Positions 24,404 through 54,877 of a DNA stretch of 64,000 bases are shown one piece after another; within the stretch, counting starts at the first letter, position 1, and the number at the start of each line of letters is the position of its first letter. The stretch spans positions 2,303,503-2,367,502 of the forward strand of contig NC_045143.1 of the NCBI RefSeq assembly GCF_008831285.2. Reading direction: 5' to 3'. The DNA comes from Nymphaea colorata (lineage: Eukaryota > Streptophyta > Magnoliopsida > Nymphaeales > Nymphaeaceae). A program made the position numbers and the translations under genes. The notes beneath the pieces are model-generated. The model saw only the letters and a program-made list of their open reading frames with translations. It was not told the DNA's origin and made no database searches.

Positions 24404-27400
24404 ATGACCTCCCGAAATTTAAGTGATGGAACTATCAAACATGCAGAAACCCTCAAAGAAATAAATGCAATATCTAAAGTTCCTCATGTAATGACTGTTG
24501 CGGGTTCTGATTCGGGGGCAGGAGCTGGCATACAAGCTGATTTAAAGGCTTGTGCTGCACTTGGTGTTTTCTGTTCTTCTGTCATTACAGCAGTGACTGC
24601 TCAAAACACTTGCGGAGTCCAGGTGAGTCCAGGTGGTGCAACTCTCTCAACATTGAATTTGTTAATTTTGTGCAAGAATGAGAAACTATTTTTGTGGTCA
24701 CAGGGAATTCATGAGGTGCCAGAAAATTTTATTTATGAACAACTGAAGTCAGTATTATCAGATATGCATGTCGATGTGGTAAATTGCTGATTCTTTGCCA
24801 TTTTAACCAATTAAGTTTTGCTTGCTTATTTATTAATTTGATGCGTGTTATCCAATGATATCTAAAAACTATTCTGATTAGTTAGTTTCACAAAACTATG
24901 CATTAGTAGGTCACTTTTGAGTTTTGACGCTGCTATCTTATTTCCCCAGGTGAAAACTGGGATGCTTCCTTCTGTTGGTGTGGTTAAGGTTCTCTGTGAC
25001 AGCTTGAAAGAGTTCCCTGTTAAAGGTAAGTTGCATTTCTTTAGGGTCAAAACATTGTGATTCTTGTTGCTGTGTAGCATGACTTTATTCTCGAGTGCAG
25101 CTCTAGTGGTAGATCCTGTCATGGTTTCTACAAGTGGAGATGCACTGTCAGGGCCATCTGTCCTAGATATACTTCGGTATGTAAAATTTATTGCACTAGA
25201 TGTATCAAATGTTAAGTAGATAGCACATGGGCTTCTCTCAAATACTATGGCTGATGTCCATGCTTTCTGGGTCTGCTGCCCCCTAGGCATATATGAACAT
25301 ACCAACTTCCATCTGCAAAATGTATTGGGATGTTAAGAGAACATTTTGAAACATCTCATGTTGTGTGCCTATTTTTTTGAAAAGGAAATAAATTTTCCTT
25401 TTTCTTTTCTTTGAAGTACTTGTTATTTGCCTGAGTGTCTCACAAAGTTGATTCTGCATTTGGGACACAGGAAGGACCTTCTTCCCATGGCGGACATTGT
25501 TACTCCAAATCTTAAAGAAGCGTCTACTTTATTGGGTGGAACTGAGGTCAAAACAGTTGCTGATATGCATTCTGCAGCAAAATCAATCTATTCTTTAGGC
25601 CCAAGGTTGAAATTTGGATTATAATTTAAACTCTAAGTGATATTGTTAATACGAGAAAGAAAGCTTTCTTATGCTCTTTAAATTTGACTACATATATTGG
25701 CTGAAACATTATTGTCTTTATTAGTTTTATTTCATAGTACTTATGTGCTGCAGCCCGCTTGGTTCAAATGTTTATGGCATGGGCTGGTGCAACTTTAGGT
25801 TGTAGATCAAGTGTGAAAGCTGGTTTGTTTCACACCAGCTTATTAGTGGATTTATATGTTATAATCCTATGTTTGTTTGGGAAAATGAAAAGATAACTGA
25901 TATTTGGCCACTCATTATTTGATTATCAGCAAACTGTGTGCTGCATAACATGTGTATGTTCCACATCTACCAGTGCCATGCAAATAAAGTTATGGTTCAT
26001 GTTAGACCTGACACATCTATCCTAGGAGTATGACTTAAAAGTCATCCTCTAGGGTAGCTTTTAACTTTAAGCATATCTACAGTCTTTTCTTTTATTTTTC
26101 TTGTTACTGCTTTCTGGGAATTAAGTATCTGCTATTTTTTTTTTCCAGAAATGTTCTGGTCAAAGGTGGGCACCTTCCAGACTCATCAGATGCTATTGAT
26201 GTATTTTTTGATGGTAGGGTGAGACTGTACTACAATGTCCTTATGGTCCTTTCAAATGTAAACATTTTTATTTCCTCTTAGCTGATGTCCTATGTGCTTT
26301 TATGTGTGTGTTGTTATATACCTACCAACAATATTGAATTGGAAAAAACTGTTGCTGGCATGCATAGGTGTGCATTCTGTTGAGCTCCAGGCACCACGTA
26401 TCAGGGCTTATAATACACATGGAACTGGTTGCACCCTGGCATCATGTATAGCTGCTGAGCTGGCAAAAGGTTCTCCTATGCTTCCAGCCGTCCAGGTAAG
26501 TTTATAACCATGGCCTAATGAGTTCCATTTAGAAAGCAATCTCTCCATTATTAGTTTCAGCAGGAAAGGTGTTTGTTTTTTTATTTTGGAGTTACAAACT
26601 TACAACTTTTGCTCCATGAATCTTGTCAACTGAAATTACCTCTTTTCTATAGAACCTCAAATGATGTTCTTAGTGGGCTTTATCTTTTTTCTTGATTCTT
26701 TTTACCTTGTGATGGTGGAAGAAGGGGAACCTTTTTAAACCTTTTACCTCATGTTCTTAGTAGAAGATAACACCAGGATCCATATATGTTGGAGACTTGC
26801 ACTTTGTGGAACAATTGAAGAGCCATATCGATGACGGCATTTCGTGACACATATGCTTCCTCTTCCCAAATTAAAGCAGGATATTAGCGGGACTTGAGTA
26901 ATGCAAAAGATAATCGGTTTCAGGCTCCAGTCCTGATGTGAGAAATTTTTCCAATCTAAGATACAATTGGGGCATATGTCCTGATCAGGAATTTGTTCAC
27001 ATGAAAACTGTTGATTTTTGTTAAAATTAGAGTCAGATGAGGTTCTGTATTTGGATCTGGATGTGAAGGTACTGAAATTCGTTATGAAGTCTGATTAGTA
27101 AATTAGTAATAAGAGTCTATTCTCTTGTCAATGCAGCAGCTGACTGGAATTCACTAGATATATCCCCTAAACCCTGACTATGTCCCTATTTGAGAAAGTC
27201 TTTGTGTGTCATGCAGGTGATTTAGCTAGAATTGTTTGGCTGGTACACATAAAAGCTATTATAGGTCAATCAGTTGTAAATGGACAATATATGGGTTCCT
27301 GAAACATGTTGCTTTTAGCAAAAGGGTAAAAGCTCAATTGATTCTGATACAAGTTCAATGTTGCTAACAATATAAGAAAGCCTTTTCACTTGAGTATAAA

Positions 27401-28157
27401 ACTTAACCAGAAAATTGTGGTATACCACAGATTCCTCAAATCAACATTTGTTTACCAAGGGGAAAAAAACTTATCAATTTTTCATGGCAGAAAATTTAGG
27501 GATCCTTCTTTTTTCGGTAGGACCCTGTGGTAATTGATTTGCCTTAAAATATATGTATAAAAGTTTTGAAGTTTTGGCAGGCAGCAAAACAGTTTGTTGA
27601 GCAGGCGCTTGAGCACAGCCAAGAGTTTCTCATAGGAAGTGGGCCTCAGCGGCCATTTAATCACTTATTCATGCTTCAAACTGGTGATGTGAAACAGCCA
27701 CAGAAACCATTTAAGCCAGCTGATTTGTTCTTATATGCAGTCACTGATTCTGGAATGAACAAAAAATGGGGCCGTTCCATTTCAGAAGCTGTGAAAGCTG
27801 CCATTGAAGGTGGGGCAACAATTGTCCAATTGAGGTTAGTTTTCTTTAAATTAAAAAAAGTCCCTCTGTAAAGTTTTCTAAATTTGTACTTTTCGGTGCT
27901 GACATAAACAATTCTTTAGATGCATTTTAAATATATGCTGAATGTTTACTCCTTTCTGCTTACTGAAATTTGTTATGACGTTGTATATGTGATTCTTATG
28001 TTCATGGTAGGTTTGCATCGAGAGATTTCTCTAATTTCATCTGGTTTCTAGTGATTAAGAATTCAAATGCCTGGTCATCTGGTCTTGAGACTTTTGGTGG
28101 TTCAGTTGAATGATTCAGTTCAGGATTTAGGTGTATCTGACTGAGCCAGCTTGTAGC

Positions 28158-28203
<46 letters not shown>

Positions 28204-28968
28204 AGTAAAATTGACATTTGTGACTGACAGTCGAACTTAACATATCTTATAATTTTTGGGTCTAAGCATTTTCTGGCCATTATTGTATCAAAAGCTGCAG
28301 GAAAGTCTATTATCGTCCTGCATAAACTGTAGTTACATCAAGAAGGTATCAATCACACAGTTTGATGAAAGAAAATCCAGATCATGAATGGATTTGTTGA
28401 AGATTAAAATGTAATCTGCTCATAAGTTTCTTTCTTTTGCAGAGAAAAGGAGGCTGAAACCAAGAAATTTGTAGAAGCAGCTGAGGAATGCATGGAGATT
28501 TGCAAGTCATTTGGTGTGCCTCTGTTAATTAATGACCGGATAGATGTAGCCCTTGCTTGTGATGCTGATGGAGTGCATGTTGGGCAGTCAGATATGAGTG
28601 TCCCCATGTCTCGCAAGCTACTTGGCCCTGGAAAGATCATTGGTGTCTCCTGCAAGACTCCTGAGCAAGCCCGAAAAGCTTGGTTGGATGGTGCTGACTA
28701 TATTGGCTGTGGTGGCATGTTCCCTACAAATACAAAGCAGAACAACCCTACGATTGGGTTGGCTGGATTGAAAGCAGTCTGTGAGAGCTCACCGTTACCT
28801 GTTGTGGCTATTGGTGGCATTGGCATCAAGAATGCCCATTTGGTCATGGAATCTGGCTTCCCAAATTTAAGCGGTGTAGCTGTTGTCTCAGCACTGTTTG
28901 ATCGAGAATCTATTTCTGAGGAGACTCGTAGGCTGAAGTCTGTGATCTCAAAAGTGGTATCAAACTGA
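24404..28968 (+). CDS. TH1: TH1: HMP-P kinase / thiamin-phosphate synthase
   Basis: Nine exons: 24404-24622, 24704-24778, 24950-25025, 25101-25176, 25471-25605, 26149-26213, 26368-26495, 27581-27834, 28443-28968 (1554 nt, 517 aa; Arabidopsis TH1 is about 520 aa). The N-terminal ThiD-like domain has [15 protein letters not shown] near residue 35, PVMVSTSG and the anion-hole motif [11 protein letters not shown]. It phosphorylates hydroxymethylpyrimidine phosphate. The C-terminal ThiE-like domain has [35 protein letters not shown] and VAIGGIG. It couples HMP-PP to HET-P to give thiamin phosphate, in plastids in plants. All exon joins keep frame; the exon 6 donor is GATG|GTAGGG, which restores DGVHSVEL in place of the Arabidopsis DGKEFHEL. 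Start at 24404 is the first in-frame ATG, but the frame stays open upstream to the acceptor at 24304 (33 codons rich in Ser, His, Arg), so a longer transit-peptide form is possible. Confidence 0.95.
28161..28202. repeat. (TA)n microsatellite in TH1 intron 8
   Basis: About 40 bp of TA repeats inside the last TH1 intron. Confidence 0.95.
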
Positions 28969-31835
28969 TATGAAATGGTCACAGAATCTGATAACTTATG
29001 CTCAGTTGGCTTGAGAAAATAAATGGATAATCTATTCTTCATTGTAGCCAATAAATTGGTTTGCATGGAAATAAATGGTTTTAGAAATCTCTGACTCAAT
29101 TTGTCACACTTGTTTTGCCGCTCATCATGGAAGCAATTTATAAGTTTTGTGTCACAAAATTATTGCACAGACAAAGGTAGGTCACACGTTTCAAGAAACA
29201 TATGCCGGTTTCTGTTAAACTGTTATAGGAGTTTCAAGATTTTGAAGATCACGGGATTGTTCGAAGTCTCTTCTTGTGATAGCCAAACAACTCAGATGAT
29301 CCTATCTGCATTTGTTTCCCCCCAATATTCTATATATGAGAGCCGGTATTATCCCAGGATGCCAAAGAGGTTGTTGAGATTCCAATTTCAAGCAGGGCGA
29401 CAAGTATCTGTCGGGTTTTACTATTGCTCCCATTAAGGTCTAGGTCTCAAACTACTCTTATTGGAAAAAAGGAAGTGATGCTGGAGAAATGGAGAATCCT
29501 GCATCCGGACATTTCCCTTTGTGCTTATATCTTGATTGAATTTGAAGGAGTCAGTACAACTGGGGAGGCCCATGGCCAGGCCAGTAGGCCTTACTGTGCA
29601 GCAAAGGCCCTTAACTCTCCAATTTTAAAATGTTGGGGAGGTGACAGTGCGGAAGACAAAAACCAGCACAACCAAATTTTCCACTAAAAAAAATGAGTTC
29701 TCTGCTCTAAGGAAAATTTCCAATGTCTTGCAAGATCCAGGTGCCTCAATAAACAATCACTGGCATTTCAGGTCACAACCTGCCCATGCAAATTTCTGCA
29801 GTTTCTGTCTAATGGTTTTGCCATAATTGGATGTAACAAGATCTCATGGAAATATGAGTTTACGTGCTTCAGCTTTCTATGATTCACCCTGTTCGCCGAA
29901 AAGGCCAGTACGAGCCGAAGTATATCCTATCGTTTTAAAAGGTTAATGATACAAAATAAAAACCAATATCAGGAAACCGATCACTCTTCGTTCTTGTGAA
30001 AAATGAGTTCCATATCGCCTGATAGGTTTTTACCTAAAACTACGTGACCACTAACAACGCTGGATAATAATTTGAATAAACTTGATTGTAGGAACTTAGT
30101 CTCAGCATCCACACAAGTAACAAGAAATTGTTCGAACGACATTAGATTGCATCCAAAACTTAGTTTTAGCATCATAGCCAGTGCAAAAAAACTTAATTCA
30201 GCGACAAAATCTAAGGTCTTGTTTGGGTTATACCTTTAAAAAATAATGTTTGTGATGACATTTGTACTAACTATTTTGTAAAACTTGTTTGTTTTAGTGA
30301 CGAAAGAAGAACAATATTTTCTGCTAATAACCTGAAGGGGGCTGAGCTCTTCACTCCCCCAATTTGTATATGATATTTTGTTAAAGTTGAGTTTTTCAAC
30401 AACCCAATTTCCACCATCACCCAAGCACACCTTAAACAAGTAAAATTAAATGAACATTTGAACTGTTACCCAAACAACTGATATGTATATAAATGGTGTG
30501 AACCAATACTAAACAACGAAAAATGCTTGTAATCTTTTTTTTTCTTTGTTTTTTTCTTAACTGTACATTATGATGTAGCGGACGACACACATATATATGA
30601 AAATCATATGGATATATAATAGATGAACTAATGTTGTTATTACATGTATATATATATAATATGACAAACATGTGTAGATTAGTTCTGTTCTGCCTGTGTT
30701 TGTGCCCACAGGAATTTTTGTTGATGATCGTCACTATGATTATGTTTGGTGGTGGTTAGACTATTAGTGTGTATTTGCAACCTACAATGATTTGTGCTAC
30801 TACATTTATGGTAGTAAGCTTAGCTTTAGCCAAACTTAAGATTTCAATTCATAAGTGGTAGCTTTGAGCTGCATACTGGTTTTTATTTGAGATAAATGTA
30901 TATCCATTTTTCCAAACCATACCCTACTTAAGGTTAGACATTTTCATACTCATATTGCAATCTAACTCAATTTCCATTTTATCTCTACAGGTAGTTTTTG
31001 ATTGACTATTGACTTTTGGATGAACTCCATAAGTTTTGGTACAAACTAGCATTGACAATCTATACATTGAATCGAGTTTGAGATTTTTTTTTTCATTGAG
31101 TCATTGTAATCTTTTTTCTTTGGGCTATACATTAATTCTTGTGACATCGTTATTCTCATTGGATCTGTTTTTGCTTTGGTTATTACTTAAATTTGATTTA
31201 ACGTTTAAAACTTGATGTTCATTCCTTAATATATCTATACTTTTTTCTTTTATATATATATATATATATATAATTTTGTGTCAAAACTTGAGTAGTGACC
31301 GAAGCGCCCTTTATATATATGTATATATGTCCTTAAATTTTTAGTATGATTTTGTTGTCATATAAGCAAATAGGACATTTTTTAATCCCTTGTGGCTTGC
31401 CAACTAATTGGCTTGTTTGACGCGGCTGGAGTAACCGGCTTTGAGTTGAATAAACGCTCGGTTCGCTAACGACGTTTTATTAGCCTTACCTGCTACCCTC
31501 CCTCCAACACACAGAGCACTGGCACTTGCCACGAGTAACTGAAGCGTGCGAACATGATGCACACGAGCGGTTAACGTTTGGAAATACATGGAGATCGTGG
31601 CAGCGCGCGGAGAGCAGTCCCGAGGAAGAGATGCAAGAAGCGAAGACGCAGCGGACAACGAGGAGGAAGAGAGGGAGAAGAAGAAGCAGCGGCAGCGGAA
31701 AGTCGGACTGCGCCTGATTATTCACGATCTTTGTCTTGTCAAGTTCCCGTACATTTCCCCTGTGCGCTCCACTTAAGAGGACTGAGATCGGGATCAACAT
31801 TAGATCTGGTTCTGCAAGATTCGGAATTAGGACCG
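28969..31835. other. Spacer between TH1 and SEC31
   Basis: The first part must contain the TH1 3' UTR. A TA tract lies at 31250-31272. Short open frames at 29101-29826 and 31486-31776 show no recognisable domain. The last few hundred bases are GC-richer, as expected for the SEC31 promoter and 5' UTR. Confidence 0.5.
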
Positions 31836-31843
31836 TATAAAAA
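31836..31843 (+). promoter_or_regulatory. Candidate TATA box of SEC31
   Basis: TATAAAAA lies 43 bases before the start codon. If it is used, the 5' UTR would be very short, so an upstream start is also possible. Confidence 0.35.
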
Positions 31844-31885
31844 CGAGAACGAAGGAGAGAGAGAGTTTGCGCGGAATTGGCATCC

Positions 31886-48305
<16,420 letters not shown>

Positions 48306-50629
48306 GATTGAGCAACCTCAGCACTGATTGGCTTTCCTTTCCTGATCGCAGTGCAAGAAGCAGCAGCGTTTCTACCAGTGATGGTCTCTGCGTCCTTCAG
48401 TCGATAACGTTTTGAAGTGCCAGTGCGGCCTCTTTGTATTCCTCAGGATTTCGTTTCATTTTTCTTGATCAAATGGGTTCTATGAGATGGCGCCGTTACT
48501 GCTTAGCTGGTGGCCGTGCAAGCTGGGGCTTGGTTTGTTAGTTTTTATACAAACGATTGTCTCATAAATTTTAGTCCTTTGTCTCTTTGCTAATTCAATT
48601 ATTCTACCAATTATTTTTCCATATCAAGATGTAAATTGCTGAACATCATGTCACAATTCTCAATGGTGGATCCTGGCAAACCGTCTTCTGAGTCGCCGTC
48701 TTGGAAAGTCGACACTCTCGGTGAATGATTTTGCAAACAGTTATTCACGGCATATCTGTTTAGGTACCAAGTTGAGATTAATCTCCGTTGGAATTTCTTT
48801 TGATGAAAAATTGAAATGAAAATCAGATCAAATAGAAAAAGATCAAGCAAAAATAAGTTCTTCATTTTTATGTGCATTTTTATAAGCCAATGCAGGTGAT
48901 ATCGATGAGACAGCATAAGATCCCCCAGCATTCCTTTCTCTTGAAAACCTTTGTACGGACAATATGGACGAGCTCATTGGGGTTTGATGTCTACAATGCA
49001 CCTAAGTGTCCTCGTAAGCAACTTGATTCAGATGAGCCAAGGCTGTCAATAGGCTAAGGCGGGACCAAGTCACATGCCTAATGAAAGATAATGTGAGATG
49101 TAAACAGATGTAGAAGGTGGTACTGGAGGTTTCTAATGAGTCATCAAACTTGTTCGGCAAGAAAATTCAGATCCACTTGTATGTTCCAAAAACTAGACAT
49201 AGGGAATGAACACCATTTATAAATGACTGAAAAAAAACGGGTTTGCCCTAAAATCCTACTATTTGGAGTTAGTTCATGTGAGACTGTATGACATATTTAG
49301 GAGTGACAATCACACACTTGGCAATGTTTACTTGTGGCAATTTTAAAAAAAATAAAAAGGCTCATGCCTACCAAGAAAGAAGGCATGTTTTTATCAGACA
49401 GCCATTTGAACCCCCTTTTTTGTTTCTTTGAATAGTTCCCAAATAAATTAATCACCTGTAAGCATCACCACTGAACACAGTGCTCCTTGAAACACAGTAT
49501 TCCGTGAATGTGTTTCAAAAAATGGACAAGTTCATGGACTCTGTGTGTCCCAGGGAACACAGCATTCCCGTTACCAAATGCCCTCTAATGTGTACGGGTT
49601 TTCCTTTCTACCAGAACATAAATCACTTCCATCAATTTACCATAGTGACCACTAATTCCAAATCACGAGTCAGAATGCCCAAAATTTCCTCAAAACAATT
49701 TTTCCTCCTAATATCTACGCCCATATTCCCCCTTAGCTTATGCTAATACTGTTAATGCATATTTAAAGCTTTTTCATTATCCTTTCATAAATTTATGTTG
49801 AAATTAGGTTCATCCTCAACAAAGCTAATTGCTAAACATTAGGCATTGTTTTCAGCTGTTCCTATTGTTAATGGAGACATTCGCCTTCCCTTGAGGGAAG
49901 TTCCAGAATGTCTGAATTATTTTCAGACATGGACTAAAATCAGACGAAAATTCAATTGCAGCGTCTCAATTAGTTACTTACTCAAAGTAGCTTGCAATTT
50001 CTACTAGCAGCAGGGGATCTCGAGTTTAATGTGATAGGAAGCCTCGTGAATCAAACCAGTTAAATGACCGACGACCTCCACCATGGACAGCACCATGAGA
50101 AAGCTTAATAGTTGCGAGAACAGAAGTATGATTTAGATTCAAGGTCTTCACCTTATGAGAATCTGCACTGGTAGTAGAAGTTAATGAGCTGAACACAAGT
50201 TGACTTGATAAGATTACAGCGACGAACCCAAACTGGTGATGATTCTAGCTGGGCTCCTATAAGCTTATTAACCAAGTGAGCTATTAACCAGCTGCCCGTC
50301 GAATGCATGCCTTTTCCAGACATTTTTTAATCTACTCTCTTTTAAATGTTATAGGGCTAATTGACCCTTGTAAAATCAACCATATAAATCATACTTTTAC
50401 AGTTAAAATTTGGTCCGTGTTGCCACTGCGTCATTTTGAGGAGCTTCGGCTTAGAAAAACATTTGGATATAGCGTGAACTGGGTCCGTGGTGAACCCGTT
50501 ACACGCTCTCCTTTGGAGCTCGCGAATTCCAGAATTGATTTTCTGTCCTCCGTCGCGCCATGAGTTTCTGCTGGTTAAACCCTTCTGCTACAATTGTCTC
50601 TTGGGTTTAAGAGCCTGGAAGTTCATGGT
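48306..50629. other. Spacer between SEC31 and SG1-like gene
   Basis: The first few hundred bases hold the SEC31 3' UTR (an AATTTTAG / CAATTATTC AT-rich area near 48565-48605). No gene is recognised beyond it; the promoter of the TPR gene must lie towards 50629. Confidence 0.5.
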
Positions 50630-53600
50630 ATGGCAGCCCACTCTCTCTGTGCAACTCAAATCCCTTCTTCCCAGCTGCTTTCTCCCCACAGAGTCTCTCT
50701 CCTTTCCCAAATCAGAATTTCCAAACCGAACTCCCTCAATATCCCTATTTTCATCTCCCGCTTTCCTCCTTGTCTTCTTCTCCGTAAGCCCATTTCCACC
50801 AATGTCAAAGCCTTCGCGTCAAATCCCAGAAACCCAAGTGGATCTTCCTTTCTGAAGGAATGTACGAGAAGTATTGGATTTTTTGCAGTGGGGTTGCTTA
50901 TTTCTATGGGCAGTTTCAATAATCCTGCACTGGCTGATGTGAAGGGCAGTGGTACTCCTCCATCGCTGGAGGAAAAGTTGGGTGCCCAAGGTGAAAAGGC
51001 TGTTGACGCTGATGCTTCTCCATCTTTGGAGGGAAAAGTGGAAACACAAGATGAAAAAGTTGATGAAGACTTGTATATGAGGTTGTTGGAGAGGAACCCA
51101 AGAGACGTGGAGGCACTTAAGGTGGTTTTGTATGGAAGGATGAGAGCTGGGAAGACGAAGGAGGCAATCAAGTATGTGGAGAGGCTGATAGAGGTCCAGC
51201 CCGATGAAGTCGAGTGGAAGCTGATACAGGCGCTATCTTACGAGTTGTTAGGTCAGCTGAGCAAGGCGAAGAGGTTATTTAAGAAGATATTGGAGGAAAG
51301 GCCTCTTAATCTCAGAGCATTACATGTATGACATCTCTCATCCCTCTTTTATTATTATAATTTCTTTTTTCCATACGTGAAGGCTGAAGCGCTTCATGGA
51401 TTGTTTAAGTATAGCAGTATTGGTTTATAGTTAAACACTTAAAAGTTATTCGTGAATCGCCCGAGGTTTCTTTGTTACATTTGGTATTTTTGTGTTTGAG
51501 TTATTGTGGTGATTGTTATCTTTATAGGGTGTTATGTTGATATTGTTGTTATGGCTGCTTTATTATTGTTCTTGCCTGATTTTTTGCTACTTCTTTGATT
51601 GGCAATCTGGGCTTCTTGTTTGTCGTTATTACTTTTGATATTTCATTGTTGTATTTTAGGACACGGCATTTATTCAATTAATTCGATCTGTTGGTAGAAA
51701 TGTTCCTTGAAGGCTTGGGAAATTACCAACTTTCAGAACATCGAGTTTTCATGTCCTTTGGTTCTTGTAAGCGAGAGCATTTTACTTAGCCCTGTCACTG
51801 TGACGGCAAACTCCTAAAGAATTCTAATGCGCAGGGACCAAAACTCTGACCGGTGAAAGAGTGCGTGTATACGCTAGAATTGGGTTGTTATTACCTCTGG
51901 CTGGCATATCTAGCGTGCTGCATGTTGGCTCAAGATTGACAGTTTGATGTTCGGCAAATACTGCTTTAATGTTTATCGGTATCTAAGGATTCCTATACAA
52001 TACCACGTGGAGCACTTGAGGTTAATTTGTAGGGTACAGTCAGCTACTCTAGGTGAAGTGGTCAAAATGCTCATTTGTCCAGCCAGAGAGACTTCCGTAT
52101 GCCGTTGTGGCCTGTTCTTTGTCTTTTCATGGTCAAAGCGGGTAATTTGAACCAGATTTTTCATGGTCAAGCTAGTACTTTAAATTTTTAACCAGGAAAG
52201 AACATTTGAGACTCTTTTGGAAGCATATTAACAAATCTTGTGCATCTAACAAGAGATGAGAAGGTGCACAAGTTCTTTACTGGTACTCAGTTCCTTCAGG
52301 TGGAGTAGTGAAAACATGGATATGTTAAAAAGAAATTCTGAGAGAAATGCCATTGGCAATTTATGTTGTGTTCCACAAGCCAATTTCCTGTTTGCATGTT
52401 ATCATTGCAGTTCTGACAGTAGTGCCAATTGAAGGAGAAGGACATGGTTCTAAGCTATTGATACCGATCCTTCTAGAGTTGGTACAGCAAGCAAGGAATC
52501 AATGGCCTCTACTAGTGAGATCAAGTAGTATCTTTTCCTATGAAACAGGTCTGGGATTATTCTGCTTTTGCCCACAACAATCAGCTGTCAATGGAGGCGT
52601 TTATGGCTGCAACATTCTGGTATTAGAGTTGAACAAGGAATTTTTAGAGTTGATGTGCTGATATTACCCCCTTATGCTATCTTTGGAATCCAGAGGTTAC
52701 GGATCTTTTACCCTTAAGATCAAGCATAATGTCTGTGATGCTACACAAAAAAAAAAAAAAAAATTGATTACTCTATAAGCATGCATGTTAGAAGTTCCTT
52801 TTGCTGGGATAGATAACCCAGACATGCAGATTGCAGGAAAATTGCAAATTTTTTGGATAAATATTCATCTATTATGGGGAAAAATAAATTCATTTGCATC
52901 ATTAACTAGAGAGTGGCCTATAAACAAACGGTGTCAAGTGTGGGTAGATAATTTGAGTCCTGCTCAGAGATCTTCTGACTTTGGAGATGATTTTCCTTTC
53001 ATCAGTATTTCATAAACTTAAGGTTGTTTTGACCTTCATCGACACAATATTTACAGAATTTAACATTATTGTTAGTGTGTTTGCCTCCATCTTAAATTCT
53101 GAAAAAGAGTTAACTTTATCCTTTTTAGGGGCTTGCACTGGTGATGCACAAGCGCAATGAAGGTCCAGCTGCTTTTGAAATGCTTAATGATGCCCTGGAT
53201 CTTGCTCAGCAAGAAGCCAGGGTAACTGAGGAGCGCAACATTAAAATATTGATTGCACAAATGCATGTGGTAAAGGTAATGTATCTAGCCTACCACGATG
53301 TAACTGATTTGGTTGAGTTAGCTTGGTTGTTGAACCTTGGCCGAGAGGGCCATAATCATTGTCTTGTTGCTGCATCATGTTTGTAGGGTGAACTTGAAGA
53401 AGGACTAAGAGAATTTGAAGATTTGGTTAAAGAGGATCCTCGAGATTTCCGGCCATATCTATGTCAGGTGCTCTTCACTTCAACTATTTCATAATTGCTG
53501 TGTAGGATTGTGGGTTTACTAAGCCACATTTTTTGCATGCTGGCTTGTATCTTGAGCTATTTGTTTCTTCTATTCTGTACAAATGGTGGTGAAGCAAACA

Positions 53601-53828
53601 GATCTTTATGCTTATCGCTGCTACATGCCTTTTCTGATACAGGGGATAATCTACAGCTTGTTAGATATGAAAGAGCAGGCAGAAGAACAATTCAACAATT
53701 ACCAAAGTCTTGTTCCTCATGAATTTCCTCAAAGAGGTTTCCTTGATGAAGTGATGGTATCAGCGAAAACGGAATCAAGAGAGCACCTTGAGAAGGAATT
53801 TGCTGCACAATACACATCAAAAAAGTAA
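50630..53828 (+). CDS. SG1: Chloroplast TPR protein, SLOW GREEN 1-like
   Basis: Four exons: 50630-51325, 53129-53275, 53387-53467, 53643-53828 (1110 nt, 369 aa). The start ATGGCAGCC is preferred over a nearby out-of-frame ATG at 50625. Residues 1 to about 66 are rich in Ser, Arg and Pro and lack acids, like a plastid transit peptide. A hydrophobic segment (about 82-96) ends at ALA (100-102), a possible membrane anchor or second targeting signal. Residues 108-147 are acidic and contain two related units starting PPSLEEKLG and SPSLEGKVE. TPR helices follow from about 148 (LYMRLLERNPRDVEALKVV, AIKYVERLIEVQPDEVEWK, AKRLFKKILEERPLNLRAL) and continue through exons 2-4. In Arabidopsis SG1 is a chloroplast TPR protein needed for early chloroplast development. 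The SG1 assignment is by remembered similarity. Intron 1 is long (1803 nt) and contains a poly-A tract near 52747. Confidence 0.88.
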
Positions 53829-54877
53829 AGCTGGAAGTTTGGAGGTTTATAATTTCATTCAAATGAGTGCGTTTTTAGCCCAGCTGCCCAGGTTTTTATA
53901 CAGTGTTACCCATTTATAAAAAATGCTGTTGTGTCCTCCTGTAATATCCTCTTCAGCTCGGTGTTTTGACAAGAAATAAGAACTTTCGGACGTGATGTGT
54001 ATGCTCGTCTGCTGATCTTGAGAATCTACTGTAACGTATGCAACATGCTGGGAATGTTATGCGGAAGCTCGTGCACTTGCTTGTGTGTGAATCAGAATGT
54101 ATTGCTTTTAGAATTTCTTCCCTGCTTAAAGAAGATTTGTCATGGATATTTACCAGCCCTGTGCATTTACGTCTAAATGGCGATTACCAATCTCTGTTTA
54201 GACCTCCTGATAAAATCCCGTTTTCAGGTGGCCAGTAGAGGGCAAGTCTGCTATCATTATTGTCTTCAGTTGCAGATTGTCCTGAAAAAAGGCCAGCAGT
54301 GCTAGAATTTCTTCCATCATGGAGCTAAATCGTAGCAACTAACGCCAAGCATCGAATTTTGTACTGGGTAAGTCTTGAAAATGGAGCACAAGAGCTTCTT
54401 TCCAGCTCGTTGTTCCTACAGACCCTTGAGGCGTGTTTGAGATCCAAGAATCTTAATCCATGGATGCTTGATGTGGTAAAGCTCCACTCTGGCAAGAAAT
54501 CCACGTCAAAATTCTCTGGCCTCTCAACCGATGGATCTCAGATCTGTTCAAAGGTTCCTACTTACTATCCGCATTTTGCAATTTTTCAGTTGTCAGAAGG
54601 GCTTATCTAAGATCAATGGGAAAAAAGAAAAAAAAAAAAAAAAAAAAACTTGATCCTAAATCTCCGGATTTGAAAATCTGAAGGAGCTCTATTGGACGCG
54701 ACATGTTCCGGGGCTGTCGGACGCCATACGTTCCAACAGTGAGTTTCTGACTTTCTGCTGATTTAGTAAGAGATTTAGTTGGCAGAATCTGAACTTCATT
54801 CTAATACAAAGGACAACATCACTAGTACATCATGAAATCTGAAGATTAACACTACACAAGCCGGTAAGCGTAACAGA
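53829..54877. other. 3' flank of SG1-like gene; spacer
   Basis: This stretch contains the SG1-like 3' UTR and a poly-A run at about 54631-54650. The plus-strand frame at 54359-54610 has no recognisable domain. Confidence 0.5.

Noticed and set aside
50656-51171. 171-codon minus-strand open frame
   Set aside because: Antisense shadow of SG1-like exon 1, whose plus frame has a transit peptide and TPRs.
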